Origin: Magnetovibrio sp.
GTDB lineage: Bacteria; Pseudomonadota; Alphaproteobacteria; Rhodospirillales; Magnetovibrionaceae
Direction of reading: 5' to 3'
NCBI GenBank assembly: GCA_016763255.1
Contig: JAESUA010000344.1
Span: forward strand, 1-14,010
DNA: 14,010 nt
In this document: in pieces, positions 6,420-12,917 of the stretch
Numbering within the stretch: the stretch's first letter is position 1
Layout of the letters: each line of letters opens with the position of its first letter
Notes under the pieces: model-generated
Told to the model about the DNA's origin: nothing
Databases searched by the model: none
What the model saw: the letters and a program-made list of their open reading frames with translations, nothing else
Program-made: the position numbers and the translations under genes

Positions 6420-6869
6420 ATGCTCGACGCGAACAAACGTCTATTAGATGAATTTCAGCGGGATTTTCCGTTGGTGGCACGGCCCTACGCAGAGGTTGGC
6501 AAACGCCTTGGCCTGTCCGAAGTCGAAGTCATTGAAGCTTATCAAAACCTTTCCGATGAAAAATATATCAGCCGCATTGGCGCGGTGATCGCCCCCAATA
6601 AGGTCGGTGCGAGCACCCTGGCGGCGATGAGCGTGCCACAAAATCGCTTGGAAGAGGTGGCCGAGTATGTGTCGTCTTTCGAGGAGGTGAACCACAATTA
6701 TGAGCGTGAACACGACATCAATTTGTGGTTTGTGGTGGCCACCGACAGTCTCATGCATTAGGGCACGGTGTTGGGCCAAATCGAAGCCAAAACCGCGATC
6801 CCGGTGATGAATTTGCCGATCATCGAAGATTACCACTTGGATTTGGGTTTCAAATTAAAATGGGCATGA
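6420..6869 (+). pseudogene. nirD: NirD siroheme decarboxylase subunit, interrupted by an amber codon
   Basis: This Lrp/AsnC-like gene encodes one subunit type of the siroheme decarboxylase (NirDLGH; AhbA/B family), which removes the two acetate carboxylates of siroheme. ATG 6420 follows AAGGGA 6 nt upstream. The frame reads for 113 codons, with the NirD hallmarks IGAVIAPNKVGASTLAAM and NHNYEREHDINLWFVV, to a TAG at 6759-6761. Reading past it, the same frame gives GTVLGQIEAKTAIPVMNLP and then DLGFKLKWA, ending at TGA 6867-6869. This aligns without any gap to the end of NirG (TLAEIETATGIKVYDMP). So only one codon is wrong and the last 35 residues are lost. The natural stop overlaps the nirL start (ATGA), so early termination may also lower nirL translation. 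It may be a recent mutation, read-through or a sequencing error. As called strictly, the coding part is 6420-6761. Confidence 0.85.
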
Positions 6870-7384
6870 TGGACATCGACAACGAAGATTTAGCCCTGGT
6901 CGAAACCATTTGCGGTGGTTTGCCTTTGGACCCGCGCCCCTATCACGTTTTAGGTGAACGAATCGGATTGTCCGAGGATGATGTGATCAAGCGCCTGCAA
7001 AATATGATCGAGAGCGGTGTGATCCGGCGCTTTGGCGTGATCGTTCAACATCGCCGTTTGGGCTATACCGCCAACGGCATGTCGGTGTGGAACATTCCGG
7101 ATGAACGTGTGCGCGAGATTGGTGAACGTATGGGCCATTTCCCCTATGTGACCCTGTGTTACCACCGTCCGCGCAATTTACCCGAATGGCCTTACAACCT
7201 GTTTGCCATGGTGCATGGGTCTGACCGCGACACGGTGCAGGCCCAAGTTAATGAATTGGCCAACGAGCTGGAGCTGCTCGACGTCGAACATGACGTTTTG
7301 TTCTCACGGCGCCAATTTAAACAGTGCGGTGCGCGCTATGGCAATAAGAGGAGAGGCGTCCATGAACAATGTAAATTCGATTGA
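6866..7384 (+). CDS. nirL: NirL siroheme decarboxylase subunit
   Basis: A 172-residue Lrp/AsnC-like protein of the NirDLGH siroheme decarboxylase, cytoplasmic. It has the N-terminal helix-turn-helix-like part (RPYHVLGERIGLSEDDVIKR), then IRRFGVIVQHRRLGYTANGM, and the NirL-type features VTLCYHRPRNLPEWPYNLF and a C-terminal VLFSRRQFKQCGARY. ATG 6866 overlaps the upstream frame's stop (ATGA); ATG 6860 and 6869 are alternatives and no strong SD is visible. The C-terminus is odd: family members usually end near KQCGARY, but here the frame continues for 14 basic and polar residues through the nirG Shine-Dalgarno site and overlaps nirG by 23 nt, while other junctions in this operon overlap by 4 nt. 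Assignment as L rather than H rests on order and similarity of the end motif. Confidence 0.88.
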   Translation: MMDIDNEDLALVETICGGLPLDPRPYHVLGERIGLSEDDVIKRLQNMIESGVIRRFGVIVQHRRLGYTANGMSVWNIPDERVREIGERMGHFPYVTLCYHRPRNLPEWPYNLFAMVHGSDRDTVQAQVNELANELELLDVEHDVLFSRRQFKQCGARYGNKRRGVHEQCKFD

Positions 7385-7829
7385 ACTCGATCAAACAGAT
7401 CGAACCATCATCAACGTCTTGCAAGGCGGTTTCCCGATTTGTGCCCATCCTTATGCCCAGGTGGCCAAAGACCTGGGACTTGAGGAAGATGACTTGATCG
7501 CCCGATTGCAGCGTTTGAAAGAGTGCGGAGCGCTGAGCCGTTTTGGTCCTATGTATCATGCCGAACGCCTTGGCGGTGGACTGACCTTGGCGGCCATGAA
7601 AGTGGCCGAAGATGACTTTGAAAGGGTCAATGAGATCGTCAATGCATTCCCCGAGGTGGCCCACAACTATGCCCGCGACCATGAATTCAGCATGTGGTTT
7701 GTGCTGGCCACAGAAACGCCGCAACGGATTCAAGAAACATTGGCTGAAATCGAAACCGCCACCGGAATCAAAGTTTACGACATGCCGAAGTCGGAAGAAT
7801 TTTTCATTGGCTTGAGGTTGGAGCTATGA
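7362..7829 (+). CDS. nirG: NirG siroheme decarboxylase subunit
   Basis: A 155-residue Lrp/AsnC-like subunit of the NirDLGH siroheme decarboxylase. It is an intact A-type partner, similar along its whole length to the broken nirD: PYAQVAKDLGLEEDDL, then LSRFGPMYHAERLGGGL, then VAHNYARDHEFSMWFVLAT and a terminal IKVYDMPKSEEFFIGLRLEL. ATG 7362 has a strong Shine-Dalgarno sequence (GAGGAGAGG) at normal spacing, the clearest internal one between nirF and nirH, so nirG may be translated independently of nirD and nirL. The upstream nirL frame overlaps it by 23 nt; the nirH start overlaps its stop by 4 nt (ATGA). Known family work shows that D/L- and G/H-type pairs can form decarboxylase complexes, so the G/H pair might partly cover for a lost NirD. 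Confidence 0.9.
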   Translation: MNNVNSIELDQTDRTIINVLQGGFPICAHPYAQVAKDLGLEEDDLIARLQRLKECGALSRFGPMYHAERLGGGLTLAAMKVAEDDFERVNEIVNAFPEVAHNYARDHEFSMWFVLATETPQRIQETLAEIETATGIKVYDMPKSEEFFIGLRLEL

Positions 7830-8308
7830 ACCCGATTGATGACATCGACCGCGCCATCATTGCCGCCACGCAAGGTGGTCTGCCGCTGACCTCATCCCCC
7901 TATGAAGAGGTCGCCAACGAGATTGGCGTGAGCGGCGATGAAGTGATGCAGCGTATGCAGCGCATGTTGGAAAACGGCATCATCCGGCGTATCGGTGCGG
8001 TGCCCAATCATTATGCCTTGGGCTTTCGCGGTAACGGTATGACGGTGTGGGATGTGGATGACAAACGTGCCCAGGAAATAGGCCGCCAGATCGGACAATT
8101 GGATTTTGTCAGTCATGCCTATCTGCGTCCGCGTCATGCTCCGGAATGGACGTACAATCTGTTTGCCATGGCCCATGGCCGTGATCGCGCCGAAGTGTAT
8201 GCCAAGGCTGATATAATCCGCGCCCTATTGGGGGAAGACTGTCGCAGTGGAGACATCTTGTTTTCCACCCGTATCCTCAAAAAAACCGGCCTGCGGCTGG
8301 TGTCGTGA
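7826..8308 (+). CDS. nirH: NirH siroheme decarboxylase subunit
   Basis: A 160-residue Lrp/AsnC-like, B-type subunit of the siroheme decarboxylase, expected to pair with NirG. Visible features are the start LDEID-like MNPIDDIDRAIIAATQGGLP, SPYEEVANEIGVSGDEV, the conserved IIRRIGAVPNHYALGFRGNG block, VSHAYLRPRHAPEWTYNLF, and the end ILFSTRILKKTGLR. It closely parallels nirL in this operon, showing that the D-L and G-H pairs arose by duplication. ATG 7826 overlaps the nirG stop (ATGA), with TTGGAG just upstream. nirJ follows after 12 nt. Confidence 0.9.
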   Translation: MNPIDDIDRAIIAATQGGLPLTSSPYEEVANEIGVSGDEVMQRMQRMLENGIIRRIGAVPNHYALGFRGNGMTVWDVDDKRAQEIGRQIGQLDFVSHAYLRPRHAPEWTYNLFAMAHGRDRAEVYAKADIIRALLGEDCRSGDILFSTRILKKTGLRLVS

Positions 8309-8320
8309 GGGAGAGAATTT

Positions 8321-9538
8321 ATGTTTCGCATCACCCGTTTTCTCGAAGAAATCAACAGCCCCACCGTCGTCGGTCCACGTCGTAATCCGCCCGGACCGGT
8401 GGTCATTTGGAATTTGACCTGGCGTTGCAATTTGACCTGCAAACATTGTTACGCGTTGGCCGTGGACAAGGCGTTTCCCGGTGAGTTGAGTACGCTTGAG
8501 GCGTATGATGTGCTTGATCAGCTTAAAGCCGCGCGCGTACCGGCATTGATTTTGTCGGGAGGTGAGCCATTGCTGCGCACCGACATTCATGACATTGCCG
8601 CACGCGCAAAATCGATGGGTTTTTACACCGCGCTGTCGACCAACGGCACGCTGATCGGTGAAGACGACATGCAAGCCATCGAAGACATCGGTTATGACTA
8701 CATCGGTATTTCCATTGATGGCATGCGTGAAACTCACGATAAGTTCCGCCGCCTCGAAGGCGCGTTTGAGGCCTCGATGAAGGCCATCAAGCTGTGCGTC
8801 GAACGTGATCTCAAGGTCGGCTTGCGCTTCACCATGACCCAGGACAATGCAGCGGAATTGGATCAAGTGATGGATCTGCTCGACCAGGATAATATCGAGC
8901 GGTTTTATTTCTCGCACCTCAATTATGCCGGGCGGGGCAATCACAATCGCCGCGATGATGCTTTTTTTGCCACGACCCGCGAAGCGATGGTGAAGGTGTT
9001 TGAGCGCTGCTGGGGTTATTTGCAATCGGGTGAGAAAAAAGAATTTGTCACCGGCAACAACGATGCCGATGGCGTGTTCATGCTGAAATGGGTGGAGCAA
9101 AACTTCCCCGAACATGCCCAACACATACGTGCCAAGTTGGTGCAGTGGGGCGGCAATGCGTCGGGCGTCAACGTCGCCAACATCGACAACGTCGGTGAAG
9201 TGCACCCCGATACCATGTGGTGGCATTATGGCCTGGGCAATGTCAAAGAACGCCCGTTCGGTGACATCTGGTCCGATACGTCCGACCCGTTGATGGCCGG
9301 GCTGAAGGCCCATCCGCGCAAAGTTGGTGGCCGCTGTGCACCGTGTGAACATTTTGATATTTGCGGCGGCAACACCCGGGTGCGCGCCCAGCAAGTGACC
9401 GGTGATGCCTGGGCCGAAGATCCGGGCTGTTATCTCAATGATAGCGAAATCGGCCTCGAAGAAGGGGCGATGGAACGCGTCGAGGTGACCTCATATTCTA
9501 AATCTAGGGCAGTGGGCCAGGGCAAGGGAATGGCATGA
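8321..9538 (+). CDS. nirJ: Radical SAM heme d1 synthase NirJ
   Basis: NirJ is the cytoplasmic radical SAM enzyme that acts on the propionate side chains of 12,18-didecarboxysiroheme, the step leading to the keto groups of heme d1. The 405-residue protein has the SAM-binding [4Fe-4S] motif C36-NLT-C40-KH-C43 (TWRCNLTCKHCYAL), an LSGGEPLLR loop, and a SPASM-like C-terminal cysteine set at C339, C342, C348 and C370 (GGRCAPCEHFDICGGN and DPGCYLND), which carries a second cluster in NirJ. ATG 8321 follows GAGGGAGAG at good spacing. The stop overlaps the nirN start (ATGATGA). Related AhbD/PqqE-type enzymes share this architecture, but the operon settles the identity. Confidence 0.95.
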   Translation: MFRITRFLEEINSPTVVGPRRNPPGPVVIWNLTWRCNLTCKHCYALAVDKAFPGELSTLEAYDVLDQLKAARVPALILSGGEPLLRTDIHDIAARAKSMGFYTALSTNGTLIGEDDMQAIEDIGYDYIGISIDGMRETHDKFRRLEGAFEASMKAIKLCVERDLKVGLRFTMTQDNAAELDQVMDLLDQDNIERFYFSHLNYAGRGNHNRRDDAFFATTREAMVKVFERCWGYLQSGEKKEFVTGNNDADGVFMLKWVEQNFPEHAQHIRAKLVQWGGNASGVNVANIDNVGEVHPDTMWWHYGLGNVKERPFGDIWSDTSDPLMAGLKAHPRKVGGRCAPCEHFDICGGNTRVRAQQVTGDAWAEDPGCYLNDSEIGLEEGAMERVEVTSYSKSRAVGQGKGMA

Positions 9539-11103
9539 TGATCAAGAAGACATATACCCTTCTCGCGCTTGGTTTGCTTTGGTCCGGTACGGCATCGGCT
9601 GAAGTGTCTAGTGAAACCAAGGCGCTTTACAAACAGCACTGTTCCGAATGCCACGGTGCGTCGCGCCTGGGCGGTTTGGGTCCGGCGTTGTTGCCCGGCA
9701 ACCTCAAACGCTTGCGCAATAAAAATGCCGTTAAGATCATCACCTCGGGCCGTGTGGCGACTCAGATGCAGGGCTTTGGCGAGGTCTTAAGTGCCGAACA
9801 AATCGCCGGTTTGGCAGCCTATATCTATCAACCGCCTGCCGAGGTGCCGGTGTGGGGTATGGCGCAAACCCTCGCCAGTCCTGTCTCGCACACGCCGTTA
9901 TCAGACCTTCCGGACAAGCCCTTGCATAAGGCCGATCCGCTCAATTTGTTTACGGTGGTGGAAGCGGGCGATCATCATGTGACCATCTTGGATGGCGATA
10001 AGATGGAACCGTTGTGGCGGTTCCCATCGCGTTTTTCATTGCATGGTGGGGCCAAGTATTCACCCGACGGACGCTTTATGTATTTGGGTTCGCGTGATGG
10101 CTGGGTCAGTAAATATGATTTGCACAGTTTCCAAATTGTGGCTGAGGTCCGTGCCGGGATCAATACCCGCAACATCGCGGTGTCGGGTGATGGTCGCTAC
10201 ATCATGGTGGCCAATTATTTGCCGCACACGTTGACCTTGTTGGATGCCAGTGACCTCAAACCCATTAAGGTGTTTGAGGTGATGTCCAAGGATGGCAAAA
10301 CTTCGTCGCGGGTCAGCGCGGTTTATGCCGCACCGCCACGCAACAGTTTTGTTGTGGCCTTGAAAGACATCCCGGAAATTTGGGAAATTGATTATTCCGA
10401 CGATCCGCGTCCGGTGGCCAATGGTTTCATCCACAATTGGCGAACCGGCCAAGAAGAGGGTGATATTGATTTTAATTTGTTCCCGGTGCGCCGGGTGATG
10501 CTCAAAGAATTTCTTGATGATTTCTTTTTTGACCAAACTTATGAACATGTGGTCGGTGCATCGCGTGATGGTAAATCCGGCCAGGTGGTCAACCTGGATG
10601 TCGGGCGCAAAATTGCCACCATCGATTTGGCGGGCATGCCGCATCTTGGATCCGGCATCACCTTTGAATATCAAGGCCGCCCGGTGTTGGCGACCCCGCA
10701 TTTGAAAGAAGCGGCGGTCAGTGTCATCGATATGGAAAACTGGCAGACCATCAAGAAAATCAAAACGTTGGGGCCGGGCTTTTTCATGCGCAGCCACGAC
10801 AACACACCCTATGCCTGGGTCGATGTTTTTTTTGGCCCCGATAAGGATGCGTTGCACGTGATCGATAAACGCACCCTGGAAATCGTCAAAACCATTCGCC
10901 CGGAACCGGGTAAGATCGGCGCCCATGTCGAATTTGATCGTTATGGCAAATATGCCTTGGTCAGCGTGTGGGATATGGATGGTGCGTTGGTGGTCTATGA
11001 CGCCGCAACCTTGGAAGAGGTCAAACGCATCCCCATGAAAAAACCGGTTGGTAAATACAACGTTTATAACAAAATTACACATTCAGCAGGCACAAGCCAT
11101 TAA
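9535..11103 (+). CDS. nirN: Dihydro-heme d1 dehydrogenase NirN
   Basis: NirN is a periplasmic cd1-type paralogue of NirS that introduces the final acrylate double bond of heme d1 and hands the cofactor to NirS. The 522-residue precursor has a signal peptide ending TASA (residue 22), a cytochrome c domain with C36-SEC-H40, and a d1 propeller ending in the family motif KPVGKYNVYN. H170 (FSLHGGAKYS) aligns with the NirS proximal ligand H179. H370 (GMPHLGSG) aligns with catalytic H365. The other NirS catalytic histidine, H323 (FLHDGFFD), is replaced by D328 (FLDDFFFD), with the 42-residue spacing kept. This supports dehydrogenase rather than nitrite reductase function. ATG 9535 overlaps the nirJ stop; ATG 9538 is an alternative. 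It is 12 nt from the next gene. Confidence 0.95.
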   Translation: MMIKKTYTLLALGLLWSGTASAEVSSETKALYKQHCSECHGASRLGGLGPALLPGNLKRLRNKNAVKIITSGRVATQMQGFGEVLSAEQIAGLAAYIYQPPAEVPVWGMAQTLASPVSHTPLSDLPDKPLHKADPLNLFTVVEAGDHHVTILDGDKMEPLWRFPSRFSLHGGAKYSPDGRFMYLGSRDGWVSKYDLHSFQIVAEVRAGINTRNIAVSGDGRYIMVANYLPHTLTLLDASDLKPIKVFEVMSKDGKTSSRVSAVYAAPPRNSFVVALKDIPEIWEIDYSDDPRPVANGFIHNWRTGQEEGDIDFNLFPVRRVMLKEFLDDFFFDQTYEHVVGASRDGKSGQVVNLDVGRKIATIDLAGMPHLGSGITFEYQGRPVLATPHLKEAAVSVIDMENWQTIKKIKTLGPGFFMRSHDNTPYAWVDVFFGPDKDALHVIDKRTLEIVKTIRPEPGKIGAHVEFDRYGKYALVSVWDMDGALVVYDAATLEEVKRIPMKKPVGKYNVYNKITHSAGTSH

Positions 11104-11115
11104 GAGGAGCTAATT

Positions 11116-11631
11116 ATGAGCAAACTCATTGTCATACGCACCATCGTGTTGAGCTTTTTAAGCTTAGGGATTTGGGGGGCAGGTACGGTTCTGGCGGGCG
11201 AAGCAAGCTTTAGCTGTCCCGATCTGTCAGCGGCCGAACAAGTTGGCTCATGCCCCAGCGATAAAGAATTAAAGGAAGGCTACGACGCCACCTGTCCTTC
11301 GGCGATGGCTCGACGCAATGAATGCAAACCCTTTGCGGCCTATGCCAAATCCAAGGGCAAATCTTTGTGGGCGGCCAAAGCGGGTGATGAAGAATTTTTG
11401 TCCTACGTGCAATGCGGTATATCCCCCGAAACCGTGCGGGGCTCAAAAGTGCAAAGCGTCGATGTCAAATGCGACTTTAATTCGGGGCGTTGCGAAGCCG
11501 TGTGCGGTTATGAAAACGACTTCAATTTAAAACTGCGCATCAAAGGGTCCTGTCGCACCGCCACCGCTGCCAAGATCGACTGCAAGGACGATCCTTCAGC
11601 GTGTACTGTGACGTGTGAGACCATTGAATAA
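11116..11631 (+). CDS. Exported cysteine-rich protein of unknown function at the nir operon end
   Basis: I do not recognise this 171-residue protein. Residues 1-27 form a signal peptide (basic start, hydrophobic IVLSFLSLGIWGAGTV, then VLA-GE), so it should be periplasmic. The mature part has twelve cysteines (34, 46, 60, 70, 100, 119, 126, 130, 146, 156, 163, 167) and no CxxCH, so it is not a c-type cytochrome. The even number suggests up to six disulfides; the last part has paired patterns (RCEAVC and ACTVTC). It follows nirN by 12 nt with a strong SD (AGAGGAG, 11103-11109, 6 nt before ATG), so it is probably the last gene of the nir operon. A role in periplasmic d1 heme handling, NirS folding or metal binding is a guess from position only. 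The opposing gene's stop lies 1 nt beyond. Confidence 0.85.
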   Translation: MSKLIVIRTIVLSFLSLGIWGAGTVLAGEASFSCPDLSAAEQVGSCPSDKELKEGYDATCPSAMARRNECKPFAAYAKSKGKSLWAAKAGDEEFLSYVQCGISPETVRGSKVQSVDVKCDFNSGRCEAVCGYENDFNLKLRIKGSCRTATAAKIDCKDDPSACTVTCETIE

Positions 11632-11632
11632 G

Positions 11633-12853
11633 TTATGATTTCAGCAGCGCTATGACACCTTGGCCAGCCACACGACCGGTGGCAAAACAGGCGCTGAGCA
11701 AATAACCGCCGGTGGGGGCTTCCCAATCGAGCATCTCACCGGCGCAAAATACACCGGGCAGGGCGTTCAGCATAAAGGTGTCGTCAAGCTCATCAAGCTT
11801 CACCCCACCGGCAGAACTGATGGCCTCGCTCAGCGGGCGTGGCCGCACCACGGTCATGGGCAGGGCCTTGATGCTGGCGGCCAAAAGCAAGGGGTTGGTG
11901 AAAACCTCTTTGTCCAAGACCTCATGCAGCAGGGCCGCTTTTACGCCGCTTATTTTGGTTTTGTTCTTCAAATGCGTGGCCATGGATTTTTTGCCGCGCG
12001 GCTGTTCAAGGGCCTTGCTCAGCTGGTCGGTGGTTTTTTCTGGGCTGAGGTCGATGTACATCACCGCTTTGCCATCGGCCTCGATGGCGTCGCGCAAGGG
12101 GGCTGACAAGTTGTAGATCGGCCCGCTTTCCAGGCCGTCCATGCTCACCACCACATCGCCGCGGGCCTTGTGGCCGCGAAAATTCAGCTGCACGCCTTTC
12201 AGGGGTTCACCGGCAAACTTATTTTTGATGTGCTCGCTCCAATCGACATCAAAGCCACAGTTGGCGGGGCGCAGCGGGGCAAGATCGATGCCTTTGCCTT
12301 GCAAAGCCACAACCCATGATCCGTCGGAGCCCAACTTGGGCCAGCTGCCCCCGCCCAGGCCTAAGATGGTCGCCCGGGCCGTGACCGTGGTTTCACCGTC
12401 GGGGGTGGAAAAACGCAGCGCATCGTCGGCCCAACCACTCCATTTGTGACGCACATGGATGATCACGCCTTTTTGACGCAACCGCCGCAGCCAGGCGCGC
12501 AGCAGTGGTGCGGCCTTGAAATCCTTGGGAAATATCCGTCCGGTGGTGCCGACAAAGGTTTTGATGCCCAAATCATGGGCCCAGCCTTGAATATCTTTGG
12601 GGCCAAAGGCCGTGAGGCTTGATTCTAAGCGCTCCTGAGCGGCGCCAAAACGGCCCATAAACTCTTGAAAATCCTCATTATGGGTCAGATTTAGACCACT
12701 TTTCCCTGCCATCAGGAATTTGCGCCCCAAAGACGGCATAGCGTCATAGATGTGAACGTCAAGGCCTTGATCTGACAGCATTTCTGCCGCCATTAGGCCC
12801 GCGGGGCCGCCGCCAATGATGGCAACGTCAACAGTGGGGGGTGAAGCTTTCAT
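11633..12853 (-). CDS. TIGR03862/HI0933-family flavoprotein
   Basis: A 406-residue FAD-dependent, NAD(P)-type oxidoreductase of the HI0933/BaiN-like group, closest in appearance to the TIGR03862 subfamily common in Alphaproteobacteria. The N-terminal dinucleotide-binding motif is VAIIGGGPAGLMAAEML (residues 10-26). It is followed by the family block GRKFLMAGKSGLNLTHNE, by GLGGGSWPKLGSDG in the middle, and by a C-terminal FAD motif, VFCAGEMLDWEAPTGGYLL. The substrate is unknown. ATG 12853 gives the usual N-terminus; no strong SD is visible. It converges on the nir operon with one base between the stop codons, and diverges from the YgiQ-type gene across 64 bp, where I see no FNR-type site. There is no reason to link it to denitrification. 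Confidence 0.93.
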   Translation of the reverse strand: MKASPPTVDVAIIGGGPAGLMAAEMLSDQGLDVHIYDAMPSLGRKFLMAGKSGLNLTHNEDFQEFMGRFGAAQERLESSLTAFGPKDIQGWAHDLGIKTFVGTTGRIFPKDFKAAPLLRAWLRRLRQKGVIIHVRHKWSGWADDALRFSTPDGETTVTARATILGLGGGSWPKLGSDGSWVVALQGKGIDLAPLRPANCGFDVDWSEHIKNKFAGEPLKGVQLNFRGHKARGDVVVSMDGLESGPIYNLSAPLRDAIEADGKAVMYIDLSPEKTTDQLSKALEQPRGKKSMATHLKNKTKISGVKAALLHEVLDKEVFTNPLLLAASIKALPMTVVRPRPLSEAISSAGGVKLDELDDTFMLNALPGVFCAGEMLDWEAPTGGYLLSACFATGRVAGQGVIALLKS

Positions 12854-12917
12854 AGCGCAGATGTAACACGCATTTGAATGGACGCAAACGAGCTCTACGC
12901 GTAAAGTCCGCCGCGAA

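Noticed and set aside
6762..6869. A separate small gene after the nirD amber codon
   Set aside because: The sequence is in the same frame as nirD and aligns to the C-terminus of NirG; a GTG at 6768 has no ribosome site, so it is the tail of nirD.
8225..9394. 389-codon open frame on the minus strand opposite nirJ
   Set aside because: It is the antisense shadow of nirJ, has no family motif, and nirJ is certain from its CxxxCxxC and C-terminal cysteine sets.
10060..11082. 340-codon open frame on the minus strand opposite nirN
   Set aside because: Antisense shadow of the clearly coding nirN propeller; the His/Arg-rich composition is typical of reversed codons.
11660..12116. Overlapping plus-strand frames of 134-148 codons opposite the flavoprotein
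   Set aside because: They lie wholly inside the TIGR03862-type gene on the other strand and show no recognisable protein features.
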